DNA of 64,000 nucleotides, from assembly GCA_963778225.1 (NCBI GenBank), contig CAVZTR010000010.1, positions 124,001-188,000 on the forward strand. Reading direction: 5' to 3'. Shown here in pieces: positions 33,082 to 42,496 of this stretch (positions within the stretch are counted from its first letter, which is position 1; every line of letters begins with the position of its first letter). The position numbers and the translations under genes are program-made. The notes below the pieces were generated by a model that was given only the letters and a program-made list of their open reading frames with translations, was not told the DNA's origin and searched no databases. The DNA comes from JAGVSR01 sp963778225. Lineage in GTDB: Bacteria > Pseudomonadota > Alphaproteobacteria > Rhizobiales > Hyphomicrobiaceae.

Positions 33082-34317
33082 TCAGGAGAAGGCTTGAATG
33101 CCCGTCTGGGCGCGGCCCAGGATCAGGGCGTGAATGTCGGCTGTACCCTCGTAGGTGTTGACGGCTTCGAGGTTCAGCATATGGCGGATGATCGGGTACT
33201 CGTCGGAGATGCCGTTGCCGCCGAGCATGTCGCGCGCAGTCCGCGCGATCTCCAGCGCCTTCAGGCAACTGTTGCGCTTGATGAGCGAGATCGCTTCCGG
33301 CGCCAGCAGGTCCTGCTCTTTCATGCGGCCGGCCTGCAGGCACGCGCCGAGCGCCAACGCAAGTTCCGTCTGCATGTCGGCGAGCTTCTTCTGCACCAGC
33401 TGATTGGCGGCAAGCGGCCGTCCGAACTGCGTCCGGTCGAGCACGTATTGCCGCGCCGTCCGCCAGCAGCTTTCCGCAGCACCAATTGCACCCCATGCAA
33501 TTCCGAAACGGGCATTGTTCAAGCAGCCGAACGGACCCTTCAGCCCGGCCACGTTGGGCAGGAGGTTTGCATCCGGAACAAACACGCCCTCAAGCACGAT
33601 TTCTCCGGTGATCGACGCCCGCAGCGAAACCTTGCTGTCGATCGTCGGCGTCGAGAACCCGGCCATCCCGCGCTCCACGATGAAGCCGCGGATCGGCCCA
33701 TCGTCTGTCTTCGCCCATACGATAGCGATATCTGCGATCGGCGAGTTCGTGATCCAAGTCTTCGCGCCGTCAAGGCGATAACCACCCGCTTCGCGCCGTG
33801 CCCGCGTGGTCATGCCGCCGGGATCGGACCCATGATCCGGCTCCGTCAGTCCAAAACAGCCCACGATCTCGCCGCTTGCCAATTCCGGCAAATACTTCTG
33901 GCGCTGCGCTTCCGTGCCGTACGCCCAGATCGGATACATGACGAGGCTCGACTGCACGCTCATTGCCGAGCGATAGCCGCTATCCACCGCTTCGATCTCG
34001 CGCGCAATGAGACCATAGGAGACGGCGCCGACGCCCGCGCCGCCGTAGGCTTCGGGGATCGTCGGACCGAGAAAACCCATCGCGCCCAGATCGCGCATGA
34101 TCGAACGGTCAAAACCCTCGTTGCGAAAATCCTTAACGACGCGCGGCGCAAGCTTGTCGGCGGCAAACTTCCGCGCCGCCTCGCGCAACATCCGCTCATC
34201 TTCGCTCAGCATGGCATCGAAGCCGAGCGGGTCGGTCCAATCGAAAGCCGCGCGCGGGGTATCCTGCGGACCGGCCGTAGGATCGACACCACTTGTCTTG
34301 AGCGAAGCCGCGGTCAT
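33082..34317 (-). CDS. gcdH: Glutaryl-CoA dehydrogenase-like acyl-CoA dehydrogenase
   Basis: 411 aa from ATG 34317. FAD acyl-CoA dehydrogenase fold: GFLGPTIPEAYGGAGVGAVS, CFGLTEPDHGSDPGGMTT, and the catalytic Glu at about residue 390 in NTYEGTADIHALILGRAQTG. The sequence follows the glutaryl-CoA dehydrogenase subgroup, which oxidises and decarboxylates glutaryl-CoA to crotonyl-CoA. It sits between gabT and gabD, an unusual place unless the cluster also handles C5 amines (cadaverine or 5-aminovalerate to glutarate). GGAAGG lies before the ATG. Subgroup identity is inferred from pattern, not alignment. Confidence 0.85.
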   Translation of the reverse strand: MTAASLKTSGVDPTAGPQDTPRAAFDWTDPLGFDAMLSEDERMLREAARKFAADKLAPRVVKDFRNEGFDRSIMRDLGAMGFLGPTIPEAYGGAGVGAVSYGLIAREIEAVDSGYRSAMSVQSSLVMYPIWAYGTEAQRQKYLPELASGEIVGCFGLTEPDHGSDPGGMTTRARREAGGYRLDGAKTWITNSPIADIAIVWAKTDDGPIRGFIVERGMAGFSTPTIDSKVSLRASITGEIVLEGVFVPDANLLPNVAGLKGPFGCLNNARFGIAWGAIGAAESCWRTARQYVLDRTQFGRPLAANQLVQKKLADMQTELALALGACLQAGRMKEQDLLAPEAISLIKRNSCLKALEIARTARDMLGGNGISDEYPIIRHMLNLEAVNTYEGTADIHALILGRAQTGIQAFS

Positions 34318-34334
34318 AGGCGTCAGCCTTCCGG

Positions 34335-35780
34335 TTACATGCCGCCGAGGCAAATGAACTTGGTCTCGAGATATTCTTCCAGGCCCTCAGCCGCGCCTTC
34401 GCGCCCGAGACCGGATTCTTTCACGCCACCGAACGGCACGACTTCGTTGGAGAAGATGCCTTCATTGACGCCCACCATGCCGGCCTCGAGCCTCTCCGCG
34501 GCTTTCCACGCCCGCTGGATATTCAGGCTGAAGAGATAGGCTGCAAGACCGAACGGCGTGCTGTTGGCGAGCGCAATAGCTTCCTCGTCCGTCTCGAAAC
34601 GGATGAGCGAAGCAACCGGCCCGAAGATCTCCTGGCTGACAATGTCCATTTCGGTCGTGACGCCAGTCAGCACCGTTGGCTTGTAGAACAGCGAACCTGC
34701 CGCGTCCTTGGAGCCGCCCGTTTTCACCGTGCCGCCCTTGGAAACCGCATCGGCCATCAGGCTCTCGACCTTGGCGATCGCATCCGCGTTGATGAGCGGA
34801 CCGACATTGACGCCGGTGCCGTTCCCGGGCCCCACGACCAGCTGTGCGGCAGCCTTCGCGAGTGCATCCGCGAAGCGGTCATAAATCCCCGCCTGCACCA
34901 GAATGCGGTTCGCGCAAACGCATGTCTGACCAGCGTTGCGATACTTGGAGGCCATCGCACCTGCGACGGCCTGATCGAGATCGGCGTCGTCGAAAATGAT
35001 CAGCGGAGCATTCCCGCCGAGTTCGAGCGTCAGCTTCTTCACCGTATCCGCGCACTGGCGGTAGAGGATCTTGCCGACTTCCGTCGAGCCGGTGAACGTC
35101 AGCTTGCGAACGCGGCCATCGGCGCACAGCACTTCACCGACCCCGCGCGCGTCCTGCGTCGTCACGACGTTGAACACGCCCGCGGGCACGCCCGCCTTCT
35201 CCGCGAGTTTCGCCAGCGCCAGCGCGCACAGCGGCGTATCCTCCGCCGGCTTGACGATGATCGTGCAACCCGCTGCCAGGGCCGGGGCCACCTTGCGCGT
35301 GATCATGGCGATCGGGAAGTTCCACGGCGTAATCGCCGCCACCACGCCGATCGGCTGCTTGATGGTGATGTAGCGCTTCGTCGCCGCCGTGGTCGGGATC
35401 GTCCGCCCGTAGGCCCGCTTGCCCTCTTCTGCGAACCACTCGACGAATGAAGCGCCGTAGGCCACCTCACCGCGCGATTCCGCCAACGGCTTGCCCTGTT
35501 CCGCCGTCATCAGCCGTGCCAGCGCTTCCGACTCGGCCAGAATGAGATCGTACCAGCGCCGCAGCACCGCCGCGCGCTCCTTCGCCGTCTTTGCCGACCA
35601 GGCGGGCAGGGCCGCACTCGCCGCATCGATGGCGCGACGCGCGTCCGCCGGCGTCAGGTTCGGCACGCTGGCGATATCGAGGCCCGTTGCGGGGTCGATC
35701 ACCGCGAACCGGTCCTTCGACGTCACCCACTCGCCGCCGATGTATGCGGAGGTGGGAAAATCGTCAGGGGTCATGTCCAT
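34335..35780 (-). CDS. gabD: NAD(P)+-dependent succinate-semialdehyde dehydrogenase
   Basis: 481 aa aldehyde dehydrogenase with GabD traits: AYIGGEWV near the start, KQPIGVVAAITPWNFPIAMI, the catalytic-Cys stretch RNAGQTCVCANRILVQAG (first Cys at about residue 287, paired with a second two residues on, as in GabD), and the C-terminal KESGLGREGAAEGLEEYLE. It oxidises succinate semialdehyde to succinate, and probably glutarate semialdehyde to glutarate. ATG 35780 has GGAG 9 bases upstream; a TTG at 35798 overlapping the previous stop is an alternative. Confidence 0.93.
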   Translation of the reverse strand: MDMTPDDFPTSAYIGGEWVTSKDRFAVIDPATGLDIASVPNLTPADARRAIDAASAALPAWSAKTAKERAAVLRRWYDLILAESEALARLMTAEQGKPLAESRGEVAYGASFVEWFAEEGKRAYGRTIPTTAATKRYITIKQPIGVVAAITPWNFPIAMITRKVAPALAAGCTIIVKPAEDTPLCALALAKLAEKAGVPAGVFNVVTTQDARGVGEVLCADGRVRKLTFTGSTEVGKILYRQCADTVKKLTLELGGNAPLIIFDDADLDQAVAGAMASKYRNAGQTCVCANRILVQAGIYDRFADALAKAAAQLVVGPGNGTGVNVGPLINADAIAKVESLMADAVSKGGTVKTGGSKDAAGSLFYKPTVLTGVTTEMDIVSQEIFGPVASLIRFETDEEAIALANSTPFGLAAYLFSLNIQRAWKAAERLEAGMVGVNEGIFSNEVVPFGGVKESGLGREGAAEGLEEYLETKFICLGGM

Positions 35781-35794
35781 GGCAACGGGCTCCG

Positions 35795-37286
35795 TCAACG
35801 CAGCGTAATCGAGATGGATTTCAGATCGGCGTACTTGTGCAGCGCATGCATCGAGCGATCACGGCCGAAACCAGATTGCTTGAAGCCACCGAACGGCATG
35901 GTGATGTCGCAGGCGTCCCAGCCGTTCACCCACACAAGCCCGGCCTTCAGTTCGCGTGCCGTTCGATGCGCGAGCGTCACGTCCCGCGTCCAAAGTCCGG
36001 CAGCCAAACCGTAAACGGTGCCGTTCGCAATCTTGATCGCATCCTCCGGCGACTTGAACCGCGTGACGGCAAGTACCGGTCCGAACACTTCTTCCTTCGC
36101 CAGCGTATGCGACGGCTGCACGGCGTCGAACACGGTGGGCTCGACGTAGAAGCCACCGGTCTCCTCGCGCACCCGTTTGCCGCCGAGGCGCAGCGTATTG
36201 CCTTCTCCGCTTGCCGTCCCGATGTAGCGCAGAGCCGTCTTCATCTGACCTTCGCTGACCATCGAACCAAACGTCGTCGACGGGTTGAGCGGATCGCCAG
36301 GAATGATCTTCTTGGCAACCTTGAGCAGCTTGTCGACGAACTCTTCCGCGATCTCCTCCTGCACAAGCAGCCGCGACGCCGCCGTGCAAACTTCGCCCTG
36401 GTTGAAGAACACGCCCCAGGCCGCGCTCACCGCCGCCGCGTTGAGGTCAGGGCAATCCGCAAATACGATCTGAGGAGACTTTCCGCCAAGCTCGAGCGAA
36501 ACGCGCTTCAGGTTCGACTGCCCCGAATACTGCATCAGCAGCTTGCCCACGGGGCCCGACCCTGTGAAAGCGATCATATCGACGTCCATGTGCAAGGCGA
36601 GCGCCTTCCCGGCCGTCGCACCAAACCCCGGCACGATGTTGAGCACGCCGGGCGGCAGGCCGGCTTCGAGCGCAAGCTCACCCATCTTCAGCGCCGTCAG
36701 CGGCGACTGCTCCGCCGGCTTCAGCACGATGGAGTTGCCCATCGCCAGGGCAGGCCCGACCTTCCACATCGCCATCAACAGCGGGAAGTTCCACGGCACG
36801 ATGATGCCGATCACGCCCAGCGGCTCATGCACGGCAAATGAAATACGGTCAGCTCGTCTCCGGCCCGACCTCGCCATAGACCTTGTCGAGCGCCTCCGCG
36901 TAGTAGCGCAGCGTCTTGATCGAGCCTGGAACGTCGACCGAAAGCGAATCCTTGATCGGCTTGCCGACATCGAGGCTTTCCAAAAGCGCCAGCTGTTCGG
37001 CGTCCCGCTCCATCAGTTCGGCAAAGCGAAACAGGATCGCCTTCTTCTGGCGGTAGTGCATTCGCCGCCACGTGCCCTCTTCGAACGACCGCCGCGCGGC
37101 CGCCACCGCCACGTCGATATCCGCCGCGTCCGCTTCCGCCACCTGGTTGATGACGCTTCCGTTGCGCGGGCTGACGTTGGCGAACGTCTTGCCCGACAGC
37201 GCCGGCACGACTTTGCCGTCGATCACCGCGTGAGCGGGGATCGCAATGCGTCCAGCGAGCGTCTCGAAGTGGGCGAGCGACGTCAT
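35795..37286 (-). pseudogene. puuC: PuuC-like gamma-glutamyl-gamma-aminobutyraldehyde dehydrogenase, frameshifted
   Basis: One aldehyde dehydrogenase is split between two frames. From ATG 37286 the first reads AHAVIDGKVVPALSGKTFANVSP, then KPIKDSLSVDVPGSIKTLRY and GEVGPETS, and stops at 36849. The next frame continues ADRISFAVHEPLGVIGIIVPWNFP and then FTGSGPVGKLL, FNQGEVCTAASRLLVQEE (catalytic Cys) and QSGFGRDRSMHALHKYADLK, ending at 35795. Put together it is about 497 codons, normal for PuuC. The switch is at about 36850-36870, and the span of 1492 bases is one over a multiple of three. Expected reaction: gamma-glutamyl-gamma-aminobutyraldehyde to gamma-glutamyl-GABA. Either an indel error or a real lesion; neighbouring genes are intact. 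Confidence 0.8.
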
Positions 37287-37298
37287 ATCAATCCATCC

Positions 37299-38651
37299 TC
37301 ACGCGACGCGAGCGTACCACTGATGATCGAGCGCCGTCACGACGCGCTCGAAATCGCGCCGTTCGGTATCTTTCATCTCGGCGAACGTCTTCTGGAAAAT
37401 CGCGCCGAAAGTTTCGGTCGCGGCAGACGAGTCCCGGAACTGCGCAATCGCATTGATCCACGCGGTCGGAACCTTGGGCGCATTCGATCCGTCGCAGTTG
37501 CCCTCTGCGGCCGGCCCGGGATCGAGCTTGTTGACGATGCCATGGTGGATACCGCCCAGAACGGCAGCCAGCACGAGATAGGGGTTCGCATCCGCACCGG
37601 CAATGCGGTGTTCCACGCGCGTCGCATTGGGCGAGGAATTCAAAACGCGCAGCGAAGCGGTGCGATTGTTGAAACCCCAATGCGCCGCCATCGGCACATA
37701 CGACTTCGGCTGATACCGCCGATAAGCATTTGCCGACTGCGCCCAGATTGCCATGAAGTCGCCCATCGTCTCGCGAAGGCCACCCAGTGCATTGCGAAAC
37801 AGCGGCGAGATCGGATCGCCCGCAAAGACGTTCTTTCCGTCCTTGTCCAGGAGCGACACGTGAATATGCATGCCCGAGCCCGACCAGTCGTGGTGGGGCT
37901 TCGCCATGAACGTCGCTTCCATCTTGTGTGCACGAGCCGCGGCCTTCACCGCGCGCTTCAACAGAAGCCCATCCAGGGCCGCGCCGGCGGCGTCCTTCTT
38001 GTGCTTCAGATTGATCTCGAACTGCCCCGGTCCCGCTTCCTGCAAAACGGCATCGACGGGCAGACCCTGGGCTTCGGCAATCTTGTAAATGTCGTCGATG
38101 AACGGACCCACGCAGTCCAGTTCCTCGAATTGATAGAGCTGCTGCCAGTCGGGATTGTCGACGAGCCCGCATGGGGTCTTCAATTCGAACACGCCGTTGC
38201 TGGAAACGGAACTGACATAAAACTCCAGCTCGACCGCTGTGACGGGATGGAAGCCCATCTTCGCGAGAGCCGCCGTCTGACGCTGCAGAATACGGCGCGG
38301 ATCAAGGCCGCCGTCATCCTCGATCGGTACCATCACCGCTTGAGCATGAGTCGTGCCTTCGACAGCGACAGGCACGAGCGTCTCGGAGAGAATGCGGAAC
38401 TGCAGATCCGGATCGCCCGTCTCCCATAACCGCCCGGTCTCTTCCACGCACGAGCCGCGCATATCCATGATGTAGCACGTCGACGGCACCATCAGGCCCT
38501 TGTCCGCGAAGCCCAGCAGATCGCGTGACCGGATCCGCTTGCCGCGCGGAATGCCGTTGAGGTCGTGCATGAAGATGTCGATCCACTGCACGGTGGGATA
38601 CTTGGCGAGAAAGTCCTTCGCCTGCTCGGAAGTGAGATACGTTTCGGTCAT
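37299..38651 (-). CDS. puuA: Gamma-glutamylputrescine synthetase-like glutamine synthetase
   Basis: Glutamine synthetase-fold ligase of 450 aa, about 20 residues shorter than GlnA. MHDLNGIPRGKRIRSRDLL and YIMDMRGSCVEETGR replace the GlnA N-terminus. Catalytic signatures EFYVSS, KPHHDWSGSGMHIHVSL and NNRTASLRVLNSSPNATRVE(HR) are conserved. The GlnA adenylylation motif is absent. In this cluster it should join glutamate to putrescine with ATP, the first step of the Puu pathway. Its ATG overlaps the puuD stop, so the two are translationally coupled. Confidence 0.9.
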   Translation of the reverse strand: MTETYLTSEQAKDFLAKYPTVQWIDIFMHDLNGIPRGKRIRSRDLLGFADKGLMVPSTCYIMDMRGSCVEETGRLWETGDPDLQFRILSETLVPVAVEGTTHAQAVMVPIEDDGGLDPRRILQRQTAALAKMGFHPVTAVELEFYVSSVSSNGVFELKTPCGLVDNPDWQQLYQFEELDCVGPFIDDIYKIAEAQGLPVDAVLQEAGPGQFEINLKHKKDAAGAALDGLLLKRAVKAAARAHKMEATFMAKPHHDWSGSGMHIHVSLLDKDGKNVFAGDPISPLFRNALGGLRETMGDFMAIWAQSANAYRRYQPKSYVPMAAHWGFNNRTASLRVLNSSPNATRVEHRIAGADANPYLVLAAVLGGIHHGIVNKLDPGPAAEGNCDGSNAPKVPTAWINAIAQFRDSSAATETFGAIFQKTFAEMKDTERRDFERVVTALDHQWYARVA

Positions 38652-39385
38652 GACAGCTTGGCTCCTGCTGCGCTGCCAAACCGGCGGAACAGCTTCACGG
38701 ATACGGGGTTTTCACGGGCGCGCCACTCGGGATGCCACTGCACACCGACGCAGAACGGATGATCGTCAGGACCGCGGACGGCTTCGACGAGACCATCCTC
38801 GGCGAAGGCTTCAGGGGTGAGACGCGGCGAGAGATCCTTCAATCCCTGGCCGTGGAGCGAATTGACCAGGATCTCGTCCTGCCCGATCCACTCACGCAGT
38901 TGGCCGGTGAGGTTCAGCGTGTGCACAGGCCCCCACCGCTCCTCCAGCGACACTTCCTTGCGCTCGCGGTGGTCCCGTTTACCGGTCTGAGTATGCACGG
39001 CCTGATGCAGCGTGCCGCCGAGCGCGACATTCAGCTCCTGAAAGCCACGGCAAATGGCCATCATCGGGATCTTCTTCTCCACCGCCGTGCGGATCAACGG
39101 AAGGGTCATCGCATCGCGAGCCGGATCAAGCGCATCGGGGATGACGGGGTCTTCCTCGCCGTAGAGCCCCGGATCGATGTTCGAGGGACTGCCCGAGAAC
39201 AGAATGCCGTCCGCCACGTCGAGCACCGCTCCGATGTCGACGAGCGCGACATCGAGCGGGATCAGGAGCGGCTGGCATTCCGCGACCTCGGCGACAGCAG
39301 CCGAATACTTACGGCTGACCGCATCGAAGGTGTAGCCCTCGATCGTCTTGGTGCAGCAGGGAATGACGACGATCGGCCGGCTCAT
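38648..39385 (-). CDS. puuD: Gamma-glutamyl-gamma-aminobutyrate hydrolase (class I GATase-like)
   Basis: 245 aa glutamine amidotransferase-like hydrolase. Motifs: FSGSPSNIDPGLYGEE, nucleophile Cys112 in AICRGFQELNVALGG, and His-Glu in VQWHPEWR near the C-terminus. It releases glutamate and GABA from gamma-glutamyl-GABA, the step before GabT. Both ends overlap the neighbours (spuC-like upstream and puuA downstream, ATGA each), so production should be matched to theirs. Confidence 0.92.
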   Translation of the reverse strand: MSRPIVVIPCCTKTIEGYTFDAVSRKYSAAVAEVAECQPLLIPLDVALVDIGAVLDVADGILFSGSPSNIDPGLYGEEDPVIPDALDPARDAMTLPLIRTAVEKKIPMMAICRGFQELNVALGGTLHQAVHTQTGKRDHRERKEVSLEERWGPVHTLNLTGQLREWIGQDEILVNSLHGQGLKDLSPRLTPEAFAEDGLVEAVRGPDDHPFCVGVQWHPEWRARENPVSVKLFRRFGSAAGAKLS

Positions 39386-40764
39386 GCTGCGAGCTCTCCC
39401 GCGACATCGTTGAGCGTCTGGTCGAGCACCTTGGCAATGACGCCTTCGGCTTCCTCGAAATGCGACTGCGTGAAGATCAGCGGCGGCGCGGTCACCATCG
39501 TGTCGCCGATCGCGCGCATGACGTAGCCCTCGCGCGCGAAGTGGTTGCGGCAGATGGTGCCGACGCGGCCCGGATCGTCGAAACGCCGGCGCGTACGCTT
39601 GTCCGCGACAAGTTCAAACGCGCCGAGCATGCCGATCGAACGGACTTCTCCGACGAGCGGATGATCTTTGAACTTGCCCAGCATCCGGGCCAGCGCCGGC
39701 CCGGTAAACTCATTGACCATCTCCACCAGCCGCTCGCGCTGCATGATCTCGATGTTCTTCAAGGCAACTGCGCACGCGACCGGATGACCGGCGTATGTGT
39801 ACCCGTGATAGAATTCGTCATCGTGCTCGGCGAACGCATTGGCGACGCGATCCCCGACGAGCAGTCCCGACAGCGGAATGTAGCCAGATGTTGCCGCCTT
39901 CGCGAACGTCACAAGGTCGGGCTTGGTGCCGTAGTACTCGGCGGCGAACCATTTGCCCGTGCGTCCAAAGCCGGTGATGACTTCGTCGTGCAGGAACAGA
40001 ATGCCATACTTGTCGACGATCTTCTGCACCGCCGGCCAGTAGGTGGACGGCGGGATTTTCAATCCGCCTGCACCCATCACCGGCTCGCCGACGAAGGCCG
40101 CGACGTTCTCCGGACCGACCGCGAGGATCTCATCCTCGATCGCCTGGGCTGCGCGCAAGCCGAACGCTTCCGGCGTCTCGCCCTCTTCGGCGTTGCCGTA
40201 CCAGTAGGGCTCCATCACATGGCGAAACCCTTCGTACGGCGGATAGAGCTGCGAATGCATGAGCGACATGCCGCCCATCGAGGCCGCCGTGATCGTCGAG
40301 CCATGATAGGCGTTGCGGCGGCTGATGATGATGCGCCGCTTCGGCTCGCCCTTGATGACCCAGTAATGCCGGATCATGCGCACGGCGGTATCGTTCGATT
40401 CCGAACCCGACGACCCGTAGAAAACCTGCTTGATGTTTGCCGGCGCGATTTCCGAGAGCTTCTGCGACAGCTCCACCACGCGCGGATGCGTCGTCTGAAA
40501 GAACGTATTGTAGTACGGCAGCTCGAGGATCTGATCGTAAGCCGCCTTGGCCAGCTCCTCGCGGCCATATCCGATGTTCGTCGTCCACAAGCCCGACATG
40601 CCGTCGAGCACGCGTTTGCCTTCGCTATCGATGAAGTGCGCCCCATCCCCGCCCACGATCACCCGCGAGCCGGCCGCTCTCAGCGACTTATGATTGCTGA
40701 ACGGATGCAAATGATGCTTCGCATCCAGCTCCTTCATCTGAGCCGTGGAGTACTTGTTCGACAT
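39382..40764 (-). CDS. spuC: Putrescine (or gamma-glutamylputrescine):pyruvate aminotransferase, SpuC-like
   Basis: Class III PLP aminotransferase of 460 aa, close to the SpuC/YhxA group. MKELDAKHHLHPFSNHKSL and GMSGLWTTNIGYGREELA at the N-terminus, FYGSSGSESNDTAVRM, PLP-lysine K289 in TFAKAATSGYIPLSG. It is the first gene of the minus-strand cluster, with GGAGAAG before ATG 40764. No PuuB-type gamma-glutamylputrescine oxidase is present, so this transaminase probably makes the aldehyde for PuuC. Whether its substrate is free or glutamylated putrescine cannot be told. Confidence 0.87.
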   Translation of the reverse strand: MSNKYSTAQMKELDAKHHLHPFSNHKSLRAAGSRVIVGGDGAHFIDSEGKRVLDGMSGLWTTNIGYGREELAKAAYDQILELPYYNTFFQTTHPRVVELSQKLSEIAPANIKQVFYGSSGSESNDTAVRMIRHYWVIKGEPKRRIIISRRNAYHGSTITAASMGGMSLMHSQLYPPYEGFRHVMEPYWYGNAEEGETPEAFGLRAAQAIEDEILAVGPENVAAFVGEPVMGAGGLKIPPSTYWPAVQKIVDKYGILFLHDEVITGFGRTGKWFAAEYYGTKPDLVTFAKAATSGYIPLSGLLVGDRVANAFAEHDDEFYHGYTYAGHPVACAVALKNIEIMQRERLVEMVNEFTGPALARMLGKFKDHPLVGEVRSIGMLGAFELVADKRTRRRFDDPGRVGTICRNHFAREGYVMRAIGDTMVTAPPLIFTQSHFEEAEGVIAKVLDQTLNDVAGELAA

Positions 40765-41121
40765 GTGGATTTCTTCTCCAGCTAAGGCACGATCCCCCGT
40801 GGGACCACTCTAGATCAAGGCTGGAGGGCTCCCGGGGGCGTGAAGCCAACGCGCGCGCAAAGCCGCAAAAGTTCGTTCTTCTGCGTGCGGTGGTCATCGA
40901 CGTTGATAAGGGCGGGGGAACGATGCGTGCGCGTCATGACGATCTCGCTCCTCCCTCAATTGCAGGCGCGAACGTCGCGCAGATTTAGCCAACAATTTGC
41001 ACGCTGGGCGCTGTCACGCATGCTCCGTCACCGGTCGCCGCGTTTGCCCGAAGGTCTTTACAAAACCTCCACGATAGAGCACACGTTATGATCTACGCCG
41101 TAGAAGTGTCAAGACCATACC
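40765..41121. promoter_or_regulatory. Divergent control region of the polyamine cluster and TetR gene
   Basis: About 357 bases between oppositely oriented starts. It contains the short palindrome TCTAC-GCC-GTAGA at 41092-41104, 17 bases before the TetR start codon, set inside wider ACAC...GTGT flanks. TetR-family repressors bind palindromes of this kind near their own promoters, so this is a candidate operator. I saw no coding sequence in the region. Confidence 0.45.
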
Positions 41122-41790
41122 GTGAAAAAAGCCAAACCTCGCTCCCGCACACCCCTCGGCCTGGATCGGTCTGCGATCCTCGATGCTGCCTTCGGATTGC
41201 TCAATGAGGCGGGCGAGGAGGGGTTCTCCGTGCGTAAAGTCGGCGCTGTCATGGGCATCGACCCGATGACGGTGCTGCATCACTTCCAGTCAAAGGAGGA
41301 GTTGCTTCGCCAGATTGCCGATCGCGCGCTGGGCTCGATTGAACTGCCGCCGCTCTCCGGCAATTGGCAGACGGACTTGAAGAACGTCGCGGTGGCCTAC
41401 CGGCAGTTGGCGCATCGCCATCCGCGCCTGTTCCACCTCCACTTCCGCTTCCACGCCACGGGCATGGCCGATCATCTCTCCAGCGAAATCGTCTACCGCG
41501 CACTGCTCGATGCGGGGCTTTCGGCTGAACGTGCCGCCGGCCTCGGCCTGTCATTCTATGCGTTCGTTCTCGGATTTGCGCTGGCCGAGATCGAAGGTTT
41601 GCTAAAACCGCTCGAAGGACCGGAAGAAGAAGAGATGGCGGCCCTCGGAGTTGAAGCCTTCCCGGCCACGGCGGCGCTGCTGCCTGCTTTCCGCGTGCTC
41701 GATAGCAATCAGGCTTTCGATGACGCCGTCGGAGCCTTCATCGCCGGTATTCCCGCCAAAGGCCCGATGAAGAGCGGTCGCGCCGCCTAA
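41122..41790 (+). CDS. TetR/AcrR family regulator
   Basis: 222 aa. N-terminal helix-turn-helix: DRSAILDAAFGLLNEAGEEG, then FSVRKVGAVMGIDPMTVLHHF and KEELLRQIADRAL, the classic TetR DNA-binding domain (about residues 12-58). The C-terminal helical ligand domain contains GLGLSFYAFVLGFALAE. It is divergent from the polyamine/GABA cluster, so it probably represses that cluster and itself, with an amine or acyl intermediate as inducer (inference). Start is GTG; no strong ribosome binding site is seen. Its TAA shares bases with the phoB stop, tail to tail. Confidence 0.85.
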   Translation: MKKAKPRSRTPLGLDRSAILDAAFGLLNEAGEEGFSVRKVGAVMGIDPMTVLHHFQSKEELLRQIADRALGSIELPPLSGNWQTDLKNVAVAYRQLAHRHPRLFHLHFRFHATGMADHLSSEIVYRALLDAGLSAERAAGLGLSFYAFVLGFALAEIEGLLKPLEGPEEEEMAALGVEAFPATAALLPAFRVLDSNQAFDDAVGAFIAGIPAKGPMKSGRAA

Positions 41791-42476
41791 ACGGAATCGT
41801 CGAAGACGTATCCCGCCCCGCGCACGGTCCGGATCGGATCCGTTTCCGCGCCGCGCACGATCGCCTTGCGAAGCCGACCGACATGCACGTCCACAGTGCG
41901 CTCATCGACCTCGGAATCCCGCCCCCACGTACCGTCGAGCAATTGCGAGCGGCTCAACACCCGCCCGATGTTTTCCATGAACTGCTCGAGCAAGCGATAT
42001 TCGGTCGGCCCAACGTTGACCTCGCGTCCGAAGCGCGTCACGCGATGCGCCACTCGGTCGAGCTTGATGCCGTTGCCCTCCAGAATGTCCGCGATGCGCT
42101 CGGGCGATGCCCGCCGCAAAAGCGCCTTCACCCGAGCCACAAGTTCCGACACCGAAAACGGCTTCACGACATAATCGTCGGCTCCCGTCTGCAGGCCGCG
42201 AATACGGTCGCCCTCTTCGCCGCGCGCCGTCAGCATGATGACGGGCAGCCCCTTCGTATCGGGCCGGGCACGTATCTGCCTGCAGATCTCGATGCCCGCG
42301 AGGCCAGGAAGCATCCAGTCGAGGATCACGATGTCGGGACGCTCCTCCTGCATCATCATCACCGCGTCGGTTCCCGACGGCGTATGGACGACGGTATAGC
42401 CCTCCGATTGAAGATTGTAGCTGAGCAGCGTAACGAGAGAGTCCTCGTCTTCGACAATGAGCACCTTGGCGGGCAT
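41787..42476 (-). CDS. phoB: Phosphate regulon response regulator
   Basis: 229 aa OmpR-class regulator. Receiver domain (1-120) has acidic pocket VEDE at 8-11, phospho-Asp53 in IVILDWMLPG and the Lys of KPFSVSELVARV. The winged-helix domain (about 130-229) contains VGPTEYRLLEQFM and DERTVDVHVGRLRKAI. Phosphorylated by PhoR when phosphate is scarce, it activates pst and other pho genes. It is last in phoR-pstSCAB-phoU-phoB, 20 bases after phoU. Confidence 0.96.
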   Translation of the reverse strand: MPAKVLIVEDEDSLVTLLSYNLQSEGYTVVHTPSGTDAVMMMQEERPDIVILDWMLPGLAGIEICRQIRARPDTKGLPVIMLTARGEEGDRIRGLQTGADDYVVKPFSVSELVARVKALLRRASPERIADILEGNGIKLDRVAHRVTRFGREVNVGPTEYRLLEQFMENIGRVLSRSQLLDGTWGRDSEVDERTVDVHVGRLRKAIVRGAETDPIRTVRGAGYVFDDSV

Positions 42477-42496
42477 GCCTTTTTACACTCGCTCTC

